Positions 8,501 to 17,239 of a stretch of DNA of 64,000 bases are shown here, in pieces (within the stretch, counting starts at the first letter, position 1; every line of letters starts with the position of its first letter). The notes beneath the pieces were generated by a model. That model was not told where the DNA came from and did no database searches. It was given only the letters and a program-made list of their open reading frames with translations. Where the stretch lies: the NCBI RefSeq assembly GCF_018599185.1, contig NZ_JAHFVL010000003.1:434001-498000 (forward strand), written 5' to 3'. The translations under genes were made by a program, and so were the position numbers. This DNA is from Rhodanobacter sp. LX-99 (lineage in GTDB: Bacteria; Pseudomonadota; Gammaproteobacteria; Xanthomonadales; Rhodanobacteraceae).

Positions 8501-10736
8501 GTTCGATCTCCCTCGGGATGTCACGTGCAAGCCGTGCCGCCTTCTGGCGACCGTCTGAAAAGACGATTGTCTTCCGACCACCATTAGGCGCTTGCGGCGT
8601 TTGGAGTTGGGTAATCGGTTGGGTCGCAACCTGAGCCCGAATGATATGCGCGAAGGGGGCTTCACCTTTCGTCGCGAGATCCATCGCCAGTGGCGCATCA
8701 GGCCTGATTCTCTGGTCGCATGCCGGACAATCTCCTTTGAAGCTCAAGACTATCCGCCCATGGTCGCGGGTTACCGTATCGGGACGAAGCAACGCAAGGT
8801 ACTGACCTTTCTCGGCCCCAGCAGGAGGCTCCGGAACCAGTTGCCCGGTTGGTGTATGTAGCCAGACCAACGTACCTTGAACAGTCGCAATTTCAGCCTC
8901 GGGAACCACATAGAACTGCGACTCCAGAAGTTTGGTTTCGGTCCATGTACCGTTTGAAGCTTGATGCCAGAGAAAGTCCCCATCTGCGCCTTGCATGTAG
9001 GCGCGTAGATAGCTTGCTCCGCAAGATCTGTGAGTCAGTAGCTCGTAGACACGCGATCCACACTCGCACCGAAGCGTTTCTGAAGGATGCAATCTCCCAA
9101 GCAAGTGCGGCTTTGCGGTGTGGTCGTTCCCGCACACGGCGTTCGTGCATACGAACAACCCTGGAAGACCACGGAAGAAAAGATGAGACCGGATTGGGCA
9201 GAAGGGACGGCTCTTTCTAATGTCTTTAGCGAAAGCCATGAGGGCTAACAACGACTCTATGGCTGAAAGCCTCCCATCTTCATATGGAAAGGCAATTTCC
9301 GCGCACTCCGTTAGTGTCGCCGGTGTGTTCGTGAGCCTCTCGGATACCAGCGCGGCAACCGGAAGACGCTCGAGGATCTCAAAGGCATACTGCTGGAGAC
9401 TCTCAAGCTCCAACGAAGGGGCTTCATGCGAGAGTCCAAACGCCCCTGCGAACGATGTGAGCGCTGCCCGCGCCTCGGCGAGGCTCGTTGACGCCTGGAG
9501 GATAAGCGAGATGTCGAATGCTGCTAGCGCTCTTTGAGTCAGCCCATCCGCAGGAGTACCGCCCGTTCGGCGATTGATGTCTCCGGTGATGAGTTCGAAC
9601 CTGGACGGCTCGCCCGCTGTCAGCTTGGCGGCAAACTCCTTAATGTCCGACCTAGCTTCATCTGACGATCCAAGACTTGCACTGGTGAGTATGAAGCGGA
9701 TCCTGTTGCGCGACACGCCAAGCCGGGACTGTAGTCTACGCAGCAGATAGGCAACTTCTGCGCCTCCAGAACCTCGATACATATGAGCTTCGTCTAGGAC
9801 GATAGTCAATTGGTTCTCTTCATCCGAAGCTAGCCATTCCGCCGTTTGCTGGAAGATCGGCGCCTCCAGCGGACGGAGCATCATGTATTCCAACATTGAG
9901 TAGTTGGTAACCAGCAGATCCGGGGCGTGATCCTGCATCTCATGCCGTGTCATGAGCTCGGCATCGCATGGCCCGGTCTTCAGGTTCGACTCTTTAAAGG
10001 CTTCCAGATCCTTGGCAGGCCACTTGCCCTCGGTTTTCAGGCGCGTTCGATAGTCATCGGTCATACCATCGAAGTAGAGCTTGTCGATCTCCCCCACAAC
10101 GCGAACCTTGTCCTTCCGCGATGTACGCTGTCCCGGGTAAGGTGATCGGCTCGTATACATGCCGAACGTGGCACCGTGCGTGTTAGTTCCCTGCAACGCC
10201 GCCTTGACCACCGGATTTCCGAATAGACGACGGAGGCGACCCAGTTGGTCGTTCACCAGCGCATTCATCGGATAAAGGAGAATGGCTCGGACACCACGCT
10301 TTGACCACGAATCTGGCCTCTTCGTCGACTCGATCGACAGATTGCATAGAATGGGCATGAGGAAGCTCTCCGTCTTACCCGAGCCTGTTCCTGTTGCAAC
10401 GATCAAGTCCCTGCCTGCGATGAAGTGCTCAACTGCCCTGCACTGATGCGAATAGGCAATCTTGGGTATACCTGTACCGGCTTCGCCAGCTGCGCAGTCG
10501 AGAATCGACTTCGCTTCCTTCGGAATAGCCAGTTCCGAGTAGGGGTTCCCCTCCGCATATTGCGGGGTGGCTTCAAGTCTCGGCTCTTGGTATGTGGTTC
10601 CAACCCGGTCAAAGATCCGATCGCGCTCGCTGATTAGCCACTCGTCCCAAATGTGGTACTGGGCACTCAAATACTGATGGAAGGTCTCCAAAAGCATCTT
10701 GTGCACCGAGTGGACGGAGTAGTTCGATTGAGTCAC
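5535..10736 (-). CDS. druE: DruE-type DEAH helicase with C-terminal DUF1998/MZB domain
   Basis: A 1733-aa superfamily 2 helicase. I chose the GTG at 10736 because it overlaps the upstream stop (GTGA) and has GGAGA just before it; an ATG at 10781 would overlap the previous gene by 49 nt. Walker A ATGTGSGKT is at about residues 114-122, followed by LDEAHMYRG (DEAH box), TSASLG (motif III-like), and a C-terminal helicase lobe with EVGIDIGSL and QQRAGRAGRRG (motif VI). Several Cys pairs form zinc ribbons (CPRC...CCPNC; CTQC...CPQC). The end has DTLAGGAGYA and CNCQASCENCLRHYGN, the DUF1998/MZB cysteine cluster. DISARM helicases share DUF1998, but the adjacent DruA makes this DruE. It probably supplies ATP-driven DNA translocation for defence. 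Confidence 0.9.
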   Translation of the reverse strand: MTQSNYSVHSVHKMLLETFHQYLSAQYHIWDEWLISERDRIFDRVGTTYQEPRLEATPQYAEGNPYSELAIPKEAKSILDCAAGEAGTGIPKIAYSHQCRAVEHFIAGRDLIVATGTGSGKTESFLMPILCNLSIESTKRPDSWSKRGVRAILLYPMNALVNDQLGRLRRLFGNPVVKAALQGTNTHGATFGMYTSRSPYPGQRTSRKDKVRVVGEIDKLYFDGMTDDYRTRLKTEGKWPAKDLEAFKESNLKTGPCDAELMTRHEMQDHAPDLLVTNYSMLEYMMLRPLEAPIFQQTAEWLASDEENQLTIVLDEAHMYRGSGGAEVAYLLRRLQSRLGVSRNRIRFILTSASLGSSDEARSDIKEFAAKLTAGEPSRFELITGDINRRTGGTPADGLTQRALAAFDISLILQASTSLAEARAALTSFAGAFGLSHEAPSLELESLQQYAFEILERLPVAALVSERLTNTPATLTECAEIAFPYEDGRLSAIESLLALMAFAKDIRKSRPFCPIRSHLFFRGLPGLFVCTNAVCGNDHTAKPHLLGRLHPSETLRCECGSRVYELLTHRSCGASYLRAYMQGADGDFLWHQASNGTWTETKLLESQFYVVPEAEIATVQGTLVWLHTPTGQLVPEPPAGAEKGQYLALLRPDTVTRDHGRIVLSFKGDCPACDQRIRPDAPLAMDLATKGEAPFAHIIRAQVATQPITQLQTPQAPNGGRKTIVFSDGRQKAARLARDIPREIELDVFRQTIFLATQVLQNIGRHPRLNDTLYVAFLKCLLDHNLRFFDGDDRINLENDLDSFVRFFGGDVDEQLRDSSLSPPPSYWAVLLKQLGTPFYSVSALTLGYVAPSPKPVYAKILADLPQVPPAEVEAIAVAWIQRLLTRFAFGKDIPDGVRGQASRYPLKASVAADGLSQRQKEFLKSKGLNVDQVVDCLAKNLCETKPDGSLYLRPSHLILRPALDAHWAQCPRCKTVSPMLIFGCCPNCISPDATLIIPDTTSYLRARKGFWRDPVAKVMAGSLSPMNIDVQEHSAQLSYKDADNPAPTTEIFERQFRDILRSGERAVDVLSCTTTMEVGIDIGSLIAVSMRNVPPMRQNYQQRAGRAGRRGSAVSTVVTYAQSGAHDAYYFRNPDKILAGDPPKPVLDTSNTRIADRHLLAQLLQDFFRPLAAGSGTGDIYTALGDTWNFFHSNAPTAFDAFKRWVRSSTDGKESLARAQRWLPIGRDAMQVAESMIAELEQKTPTSKEGLESSFIEFLFARGLLPSYAFPTDLCSFQIQAWAPGEGFRIVEQAQQSLNVALSEYAPGRLLVVNKKTYRIGTVAASGLDTEVDRAAALFDQSKVYRHCTQCSYTAGFISGDDGERKCPQCGAEALRTMTVIRPEMVFPSGRREIDEYQDQVFSRVTQAQLPLPEADRKIETRPFGRYGGLVPRRKQWLIVVNEGDPDSTEPGFCVCKKCGKVLADGQQQGPHKRDYYIRSTGAPVPQQCDGEFEQVFLGYGFTSDVLLLRIDLSQPLRFGMLSRRDRKPMEDALQTLCEALTLSIGRVLDIDLHEVSAGYRFGNDGVSDFADIFIYDTLAGGAGYALQAGDSFAKVFESAKALLTSCNCQASCENCLRHYGNRFSHGDLDRELGAALARYIEEGFVPAPFPEKVQSSVLAPLVEMVKLAGWDTSQEQSGTTVSHGGRRFRLAACPSLRACDSTTVLADGLTVLTFTPYELARDLPSAFAEMK

Positions 10737-11707
10737 TGTCGTGTCTCCAAGGCACATCCAAGTAGTGCAAGCCTCGCGCAAAACGCCTGTGCCAGCTTGG
10801 GAGAAATGCGATATGTGGTTGATTGACCAGCCCGGACAATCTCTCTCGACACGAGCAGCGCAAGTCGAAATTCCTCAATAGGCAAACGCTCACCTACCGT
10901 GACTTCAACAATTTTTTCGTCGAGCCGTGCGACAGCTCTGATGGGCGTTCCCACCTCGCGAGCAATGGCGAACAGCAATCTCGTGATTGGGATATCAATG
11001 GGGGCCTCCGTAGCGATGCCTCCCCTTCCCAAGCTCGCTGAAAAGTAGCGTTTACGTCCGTGACGCAGCTGCCTGCAGATCGCGATTTGCCCAGCGGCTA
11101 GCGTCCCGACGACCCTATCGGACCATTGAAAAAGGCTCCGACCCGTCGTACCCGGTGAGATCAGGTTCAAATACGTCACGTCTGTGAGATTTGACGTCCT
11201 AGCCTCCGCACGCGTGTGCGCCGCCATAAAGGTAGCAACGGTTGTCGATGGATCCTGAGTCGCGAGGTCCATCCAGCCGCCCAGACTTTGATGTGGGAAG
11301 CGGTTGGCAACGTCCGGTGCCAAAAGCCGGCCGAGGCCCTCCATCCTTATCTCACCAAGAAACCCATGGACATTTGGAGTTGCCCCGATGAACACGAACT
11401 CATCTTCTATTTCAACGACTCGGTAAGGCGCAGGAAGCCAATAGCCACCGTGAAGTGGCTCGGCCTCACGCAGAAGTTGGATCAGCCTCAACCCGCCCCT
11501 GTACAACTCAGTTGCCCCGAGCCTCTTGAAAGATCGATGGATCCGCGAGACGTGGACGGGGGCGAAGCTCCCGTCTTCTTGTGTTGAGAGGCTGCAGAGG
11601 GTTCCGCGCGCGAACTCTACGAGTGACGCGCGATCCTGCTCTCTGGGAGCCAGCAACCAATCGAGAGGAATCGATTGGGAGGCTGCGCATTGAATTTGGC
11701 TCTGCAT
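10733..11707 (-). CDS. Druantia-associated protein, probable DruD
   Basis: A 324-aa protein that opens the operon and overlaps the helicase gene by GTGA. I see no known catalytic motif. Visible features are an alpha/beta N-terminal half with PYRVVEIEDEFVFIG, a middle part with LGGWMDLATQDP and TYLNLISPG, and a basic C-terminal region (LRHGRKRYFSASLGRGG) ending in a helical segment resembling a winged helix (LPIEEFRLALLVSREI). The DruD name is by elimination: it is the fifth gene beside DruA, DruE and two others. A substrate-recognition or DNA-binding role is only a guess. No good ribosome-binding site precedes the ATG, which would fit coupling to the short frame ending 8 nt upstream. Confidence 0.55.
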   Translation of the reverse strand: MQSQIQCAASQSIPLDWLLAPREQDRASLVEFARGTLCSLSTQEDGSFAPVHVSRIHRSFKRLGATELYRGGLRLIQLLREAEPLHGGYWLPAPYRVVEIEDEFVFIGATPNVHGFLGEIRMEGLGRLLAPDVANRFPHQSLGGWMDLATQDPSTTVATFMAAHTRAEARTSNLTDVTYLNLISPGTTGRSLFQWSDRVVGTLAAGQIAICRQLRHGRKRYFSASLGRGGIATEAPIDIPITRLLFAIAREVGTPIRAVARLDEKIVEVTVGERLPIEEFRLALLVSREIVRAGQSTTYRISPKLAQAFCARLALLGCALETRQ

Positions 11708-11715
11708 GTGCGCGA

Positions 11716-11814
11716 CTAGCTAGATGGAACTAGGTGGATCTGGCTAGTCCTCGGCACGCGCGCATCACAACCGGCGGGCGCAAGAGCGGCGCCCAAGACA
11801 ACTATCCATTTCAT
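11716..11814 (-). CDS. Possible 32-aa leader or small lipoprotein ahead of the Druantia operon
   Basis: A short frame begins with ATG two bases after a strong ribosome-binding site (GGGGGAG) and stops 8 nt before the first Druantia gene. The predicted peptide has one Lys, a hydrophobic stretch VVLGAALAPAG and then Cys, resembling a lipoprotein signal although the lipobox is not canonical. It may be a leader peptide that couples translation into the operon, or a chance frame. Support is the ribosome-binding site and the tight spacing only. Confidence 0.35.
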   Translation of the reverse strand: MKWIVVLGAALAPAGCDARVPRTSQIHLVPSS

Positions 11815-12225
11815 TGCTCCCCCTATCACGCGCCCCCTTGGCACAGGGTGAGGATACTGCGCTTTGCCCCACTCATTGAAGGGCACCCGGTCATCGGCCC
11901 GCGCCTGATCGCACACCGTGGACCTGCAGCAGGACTGACTATCGCCGGATAGAGCCTAACTCACTGAGCGCACTCAGATTACGCACCCCGGATGGCGTGG
12001 ACTGTAGGTGCCACCCTTCAATCTCCGAAGGCGTTGTCACCGTGCTCCAGTGTAGCCACCACACGGGATGTGTCACCTGGCGACGTCCGTTCTACTACGG
12101 GTCACAAGGATGAGCGGCATGGCCAATGAGTCAGATAACGCTCTATCTGAAGTCTCGGCTTCGTACATCCAGACTGCTCAGCAGCGGCGTCAGACCGAAC
12201 CACACCCAGAAAGAATGCAACGCGT
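11815..12225. other. Intergenic between Druantia and the disrupted large gene
   Basis: About 410 bases that must contain the minus-strand promoter of the Druantia operon and the 3' end of the disrupted gene at 12226. I could not pick convincing -35/-10 boxes or a terminator with a T-run. Open frames on the plus strand run antisense into the neighbouring gene and look like shadows. Confidence 0.4.
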
Positions 12226-14012
12226 TCAAATCCGATGCCGTAGCTCCTCCCTGACGTGGGCCATCAACGTCTCGAACTTGTTGGGCTGGGTCGCACGAAT
12301 TCCGCTGAGAACGTCTGCCATCTGGGCCGGGCTGACCAGCCCGAGCTCCACCTCCGACGGCCTCGGTGGGTGGGGCAAGTCGATGCCGGCGCGAGGGATG
12401 TTCTTGGCAACGGCCTGTGCGGCCTGCACCGTGGCCTTGCGCTCCTGCACAAAGAAGCTTTCCGGCACGTACGTCAGCAAGCAGTCCATCGGCACCTCCG
12501 CCGCTGTCTCCATGATGTTTGGACTGGCGACGAACTGCTCCTCCAGGACAACACACATCACGAGGCTTCGCGCCGTGCTGACGACCTGTAGAGATACCGT
12601 GAGGTCATCCTCCGTCCAGTCCACCAAGTACCGAACCTGAACGCGCTCAACCCGCTCCTCCCTGGCGCTCCAACTCGGGTCACGCTGTTCGTACACCCCC
12701 AAGGTCCAGGGCTGGCTCGTCAAGTCGACCGCAGATCGCTTCAGTACGTCGCTGGCCGCCGAGTCTGCGCCGAAGTCTGGGTTGGACATGACGGCCGCAC
12801 CCGGCTTCGAGGCCAGGCCCGACGTCTCCACGGCCTGAACAATCTGGTGGAGGCGGGACAGCTCTGAGGGCTCCGCGATCATCGCAGCGCTCAAGTCGTC
12901 CGCCACGGGGACGAACCAGTTGTACGTGTGCGCCTTCAAGGTGGCGACTTGCTCCAGCGGGCGAATCGGCGCCTCGCGAGGGCTGGCAGTCCAATCTTGA
13001 AGGACGGCCGTGTCAAGCGCCGCCCCTGCGCGCAGGATGGATAGGTACATGAACCCCGTTCGCTCGCGTGGAGTCGCAGGGTCCACTGGCTGGGTGTATT
13101 CGTGTTCGTAGCCGGGCCTGAAGTAGTCGGTATAGCTCATGCCATCGGGCAATGTGCGCAGCACGAGACGATACTGCAACTGCTCGCCTCGCTTAATGGG
13201 CTGCGTCTTGAATCGCACGCTCGCCCAGCAGTCGCGCGTTCGCTCGAGTCCTTCGCCCTCGACCTGTGCCAAATCCAAGATCCAGTGGCTCGTCACAGGT
13301 ACCCTCTTGTCAGTGACATTCAAATACGTCAGCAAAGGTGGGCGCGCCAGTTGGACGGATTCGCTTTGCGTCGGCTCGGTGCTGAGGTGCCGGCACAGCG
13401 CAGCGAGCTGCACCAACTGCACGTACCCGGACATGCTAAGCAGCCGCGCGAAGGAGTCTGCCGCCTGGGCATTGGCAGCAGCCACGCAATGCTCGAGGTT
13501 AATGATGCCGTAATACTCGCCTCCGAACTGTTGCTGGATGTCGCTGGCAGGAGGCGACCAGCCAAAGTCCATGCAGCCGGCAACGGTCGTCGGCGCACGG
13601 GCGGGGTCAGCCAACTCGGCGTTGATGTAGGTGTCGTTGTGTATCAGGACATCGAGTGCGCCAACCGCCCATCGGGTGCTGCGGACAAACGCCGGCGCTG
13701 AGCCAGACAGCACGACCTCGTCCCACCGAAGATTGACTCCTGCGAAGTCTTCCAGCTGATGGATGGTTTGAGCCAAGCTGTTGTTGCGCATTTCAGCAGC
13801 GAGCCCATCGAGCTTCCTTGCATACTCTCGGAGGTGGTCACGAAACACGCCCGTGCTTCGATACTCGGGGCTCACGATGCGCATGTCTACTAGAAGTCGG
13901 TTTGTGGCCTCGAGGACGAAGGGCACCATGGGGCGCGTGTCGGCCATACTGAGTCTAAAAAGGCAGGGGACGGGGCCAGCCTGAGGTGGCCCGGCTTTTT
14001 CGGACACGTTAA

Positions 14013-14876
14013 TTAAGCACTCATGGCCTCGTCATCGACACTGGCCGGCGTTCGATAGCCGAGTGTCTGATGCAGCCGCTTGCGGTTATAGAAGCCTTCG
14101 ATGTAGCTGACGATCGCCATCCTGGCCGCGTCGCGCGTGGCAAAGGCTTGGCCGTGAGTGAGCTCGTTCTTCAAGGTCGAGAAGAAGCTCTCCGCACAGG
14201 CGTTGTCGTAACAGTCGCCGTGGCGGCTCATGCTTGGTAACAGGCCATGCGCAGCCATCAGCCGCCGGTAGTTGCCCGAGCTGTACAGCACGCCGCGATC
14301 GGTGTGGTGGATGAGACCCGCAGGAGGCTGCCGATGGGTGATGGCCATGCGCAGTGCCGCCGAGACAAGCGGCTCGTCGTTGCGATCGGATAGCGCCCAA
14401 CCGACCACCTTGCGTGAGCACAGATCGATCAGCACAGCGAGGTACAGCCAGCCAGCCCGGGTGCTGATGAAGGTCACGTCGCCTACCCAGCACTGGTTCG
14501 GGTGTTCGGCCTGGAAGTGCCTCCGCACCAGATCCGGCGCCGTGCGCTTGTGGCGGCGAGCGTAGTGCGTGACCTTGAAGCGCCGTCGCCGGCGCGCCTC
14601 GATGCCGCACTCGCGCCTTACTCGAGCGACGCGGTGGCGACCGCACGCAATGCCTTCGGCTACCAGTGTCTTCCACACCTTGCGTGCGCCATAGGCTTCG
14701 CGCGAGGTGGCGTGGATACGCCGGACGTGGGCAGCGAGGCCCATGTCGTCGCGACGGTGCGCACTGGGCTCTCGACGGCACCAGGCGTAGTAGCCGCTGC
14801 GGCTGGTCGACAGGGCGCGGCACATGCCAGCCAGCGAGAACTGATCAGCGTGACGGCGCATGAAGTCGTACTTCAT
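14013..14876 (-). CDS. IS3-family transposase OrfB (DDE integrase core)
   Basis: 287 aa. An N-terminal HTH_21-like part (residues 1-60) is followed by the rve integrase core. The catalytic triad is visible as D133 (CWVGDVTF), D193 (HHTDRGVLYSS) and E229 (NACAESFFSTLK), giving the DD(35)E spacing of the family. The C-terminal YNRKRLHQTLGYRTP motif is typical. Expected to be made mainly as an OrfAB fusion by -1 frameshifting, which would be the active transposase. Complete and without visible damage. Confidence 0.95.
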   Translation of the reverse strand: MKYDFMRRHADQFSLAGMCRALSTSRSGYYAWCRREPSAHRRDDMGLAAHVRRIHATSREAYGARKVWKTLVAEGIACGRHRVARVRRECGIEARRRRRFKVTHYARRHKRTAPDLVRRHFQAEHPNQCWVGDVTFISTRAGWLYLAVLIDLCSRKVVGWALSDRNDEPLVSAALRMAITHRQPPAGLIHHTDRGVLYSSGNYRRLMAAHGLLPSMSRHGDCYDNACAESFFSTLKNELTHGQAFATRDAARMAIVSYIEGFYNRKRLHQTLGYRTPASVDDEAMSA

Positions 14877-15166
14877 GGCAGCTCCTTGGCGAAGTACGTC
14901 GCCGCTTTTTTTAAAATGTCCCGCTCCTCCGTGACGCGGGCCAGCTCGCGCTTGAGACGCACGATCTCAGAGTGCTGGCCGGCCTTGCGCCCGGAGCCGG
15001 GGAAGGACGTCTCACCCGAGCGGGCGAGCTGGGCCTTCCACTTGTAGAGCTGGTTCCGGCGGATCCCCAAATCGATTGCCAGCTCCGACGCTGGGCGCTC
15101 GCCAGCATCGAGAAGGCGTACCGCCTCGCGCTTGAACTCCGCCGTGAATCGCTGCCGCTTGACCAT
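14873..15166 (-). CDS. IS3-family OrfA (HTH_Tnp_1)
   Basis: 97 aa starting MVKRQRFTAEFK. It has an HTH_Tnp_1 domain (EAVRLLDAGERPASELAIDLGI) that binds the terminal repeats, and a leucine-zipper-like C-terminal helix (EIVRLKRELARVTEERDIL). Its stop overlaps the orfB start by ATGA. The slippery A-run lies about 35 nt before its end. Confidence 0.93.
   Translation of the reverse strand: MVKRQRFTAEFKREAVRLLDAGERPASELAIDLGIRRNQLYKWKAQLARSGETSFPGSGRKAGQHSEIVRLKRELARVTEERDILKKAATYFAKELP
14905..14912 (-). other. Programmed -1 frameshift site of the IS3 element
   Basis: On the coding strand orfA reads TTA AAA AAA GCG, giving a run of seven A followed by G (slippery A AAA AAG). Slipping back one base continues in frame through to the orfB ATG. 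This is the standard way IS3 elements make the OrfAB fusion. Confidence 0.75.
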
Positions 15167-16054
15167 CTGACACCTCCCGGGGGATTGTCCCCGTTCAAAG
15201 GTGTCCGTCAAACCCGGGCCAGCTCAGCCTCTGTTATGTTGAAGAGCCGGTTCTGAATCCACTGCCAATGCGTGGACCGGTTGTCGTCCAGAAGGCAAAA
15301 CCACGCCGAGGGATCGAACATGACCGAAATCAGAGAAAGATTGCCCTCGACAGATCGTCGCTTGTCGTGTTGCTCGACTAGGAAATCTTGCAGTGTCAAA
15401 TTGTTTCGCCGGTCCTCGAATGTGGCGATTTCCTCGTGCAGCGTGTTGCTGGGGCCTCGCAGTTCGGCGACCCGCGTGAGGAGGTCGATTTGCGATGCCG
15501 CTACCGCCTCCCCCTTAAGCTGGTCAAACCGCTGCTGAATCAAGGTTTGCAGTGGATCGGGGCCCCGGTTGAAGATGCCGAGCAGTTCCCCAATTTGAAA
15601 GGCCGTTCCGACCACGCCCGCGACCGAGGAGACGATGCCTGCGAAATCGCCGACCGCCTTGAAGATGTCCAGCCCCAGCTTGTACCCCTTCGGGCCGCCC
15701 CACACGCGCAAGTCCAGCAGCACCTCCTTGCTCTTCGCGAACCCGTCGAACGCAGCTTTGGCATCGTTTGCGGCGTTCTTGATTTTCGCCGTGGTGTCAG
15801 CCGCCAATGTCCAGGTGGTAGAGTAAACGGGCGTTCCTGCAGGTGGCGGCCCGGGCAGCACATTGCCAGACGCGTCCACGAAGACTCCACCGACCAACTC
15901 GAACACAAACGGTGTATTCGCCATGGCGCGGGCCCTTGCTGTTGGGTGCCCGCCGATTGGAGCACTCCCGGTGCCGCGTGTCCACATCAAGAAAGTGGAT
16001 GCGGAGCGTATACCTCGTATGCACTGAGGGCCACGGCAACGATACAACTGACCT

Positions 16055-17098
16055 CTTGATTAGCGACCAACTTCAGCCACACAAATGACGTTCGCCGGGG
16101 CTGGAGTTCAAACGCCAGCGGCGCGCAGCAGGCGAGCGAAGATGGAGCGCAGATTGAAGCGACGGTTGAATCGATACTGGGCCTCGGCGAGGTCACGGTG
16201 GGCGTACTTGGCGAAATCGAAGGCGTGATAGGTGCCATTCAACGAGCGCTTGAGGTTGCCCAGGTACGTGTTGACCGCTTTGAACTGCTGCAGTTTGGTG
16301 CTGGCCTTGCCGCCGCCGGTGACCACGCGCTAGTAGTTGGCCCGACGATTTGCACGGTGCCGAAACTCCACAGACCGTCGGAGATGACGGTGGCCGACGG
16401 CGCGATCGAGCGTGCGGCAAACACCGACGCCTCCTCAACTGTGAGCGGCTGCTGATGCAGGCACACGAACTGCGGCTGGGCGTCGGACGTGGTCTACACC
16501 GCGGCGACGGAACGTCACCTTGTTCTCCGAGTCCCGCCAGGTCTTGCCGCCCGAGCGCTCCCCCGCCCAGGTAGGCGTCGTCAATCTCCACTCGGCCATT
16601 GAGTTGGCGATCGTCTTCACGCACGCGCATGACCTCCATGAGCTTGTGCTTGACGAGCCAGGCGGTCTTGTAGCAAACCGCCCAGGTGGAGCATGAGTTC
16701 GAGCGCGGCGACGTTGTTTTTGGATTGGGTGAGCAGATGCATGGCCAGGAACCAACGCGACAGCCCCAGCTTGGTCGCTTCGAAGATCGTGCCGCTGATG
16801 ACGCTGCACTGGTGGCGACACGCTGTGCACTGGAAGTACAGCCGCCCCTCGCGCCGAAACGAACTTCTGTGCCTACAGCCGCAGGCCGGGCAGGCAAACC
16901 CGGCAGGCCATCGCGACTCGATCAGCGCCGCCTCGCACTTGTCATCGTTGCCGTAGCGGTCCATGAACTCGGCCATCGGAAGGCCAGGTTGAAATTGCAC
17001 TCGGTTCATCTTTATGGTTCACCGCCCGTGGCGGCCAATCCATCTTCATCCGTCGGTAGCTCACCAGGTGAGCCTGCTGAAGCTCGTCGCTAATCAAG
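16055..17098 (-). mobile_element. Decayed IS1595-family (ISXO2-like) element
   Basis: The 1044-bp element is bounded by inverted repeats starting CTTGATTAGCGAC, matching at 21 of the first 23 positions. It is flanked by an exact 8-bp direct repeat ACTGACCT at 16047-16054 and 17099-17106, the duplication size of the IS1595 family. The single transposase gene inside is frameshifted, so the copy is not autonomous. The intact target duplication shows it arrived by transposition at this site. Confidence 0.85.
16108..17009 (-). pseudogene. ISXO2-like transposase, frameshifted
   Basis: The N-terminal third starts at 17009 and is intact, with a zinc ribbon (CPACGCRH...YFQCTACRHQCS) and ISGTIFEATKLGLSRWFLAMHLL. 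The frame then shifts to give TAWLVKHKLMEVMRVRED and NGRVEIDDAYLGG (first catalytic Asp region), shifts again for KTWRDSENKVTF and IAPSATVISDGLWSF (second Asp region), and once more for the C-terminal LQQFKAVNTYLGNLKRSL...YHAFDF. At least three frameshifts are needed, so no functional transposase is made. Confidence 0.88.
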
Positions 17099-17239
17099 AC
17101 TGACCTTGATGTCGATCCGCTGTCGCTCTGAACGTCCGGTATCAGGCGGCCAGTTCCAGCTCACCGCCTTCCGCTTAGGGTCGATTTGAGCCTCTTCAAT
17201 AAGTCGCCAACCAGCGACCAGCTCACTCGTCCGACCGAC

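Larger units (their letters stand above)
13982..15226 (-). mobile_element. IS3-family insertion sequence, apparently intact
   Basis: The element is 1245 bp and starts TGAGGTGGCCCGG; the other end, reverse-complemented, starts TGAGCTGGCCCGG. The terminal repeats match at 22 of the first 26 positions. A 3-bp duplication GCC flanks it (13979-13981 and 15227-15229), as is usual for IS3 elements. It carries orfA and orfB with a 4-nt overlap and a slippery A-run. It splits an 816-codon gene. Confidence 0.93.
12226..15924 (-). pseudogene. Large gene of unknown function split by an IS3-family element
   Basis: An N-terminal part (15227-15924, ATG at 15924) and a C-terminal part (12226-13978) are separated by the insertion at 13982-15226. 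Removing the element and one GCC target copy restores a single in-frame 817-codon gene (816 aa); the junction reads ...NITEAGPVPCLF. Residues about 90-120 form a hydrophobic segment (AGIVSSVAGVVGTAFQIGELLGIF, split by Gly) followed by helical, Gln/Arg-rich sequence; the larger C-terminal part is mixed alpha/beta. I do not recognise the family. The N-terminal layout is faintly like helical pore-forming domains, which is speculation. As it stands the product is truncated after about residue 236. Confidence 0.8.
15987..17239 (-). pseudogene. Remnant of an unidentified gene interrupted by an IS1595-type element
   Basis: An open frame from 17239 (no start seen; a stop lies just before) reads VAGWRLIEEAQIDPKRK...ERQRIDIKVS up to the insertion. 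After removing the element and one 8-bp target copy it continues in frame as CIVAVALSAYEVYAPHPLS and stops at 15987, 63 nt before the 816-codon gene. The 5' part is lost or frameshifted. The gene probably belonged with the disrupted gene downstream. Function unknown. Confidence 0.45.

Noticed and set aside
5535..10736. The helicase as a DISARM component (DUF1998).
   Set aside because: No DrmC-type phospholipase D or methyltransferase gene is nearby, while a clear DruA is next to it.
12068..12640. A 190-codon plus-strand frame in the accessory region.
   Set aside because: Mostly antisense to the disrupted 816-codon gene, Ser/Thr/Arg-rich, no ribosome-binding site or domain.
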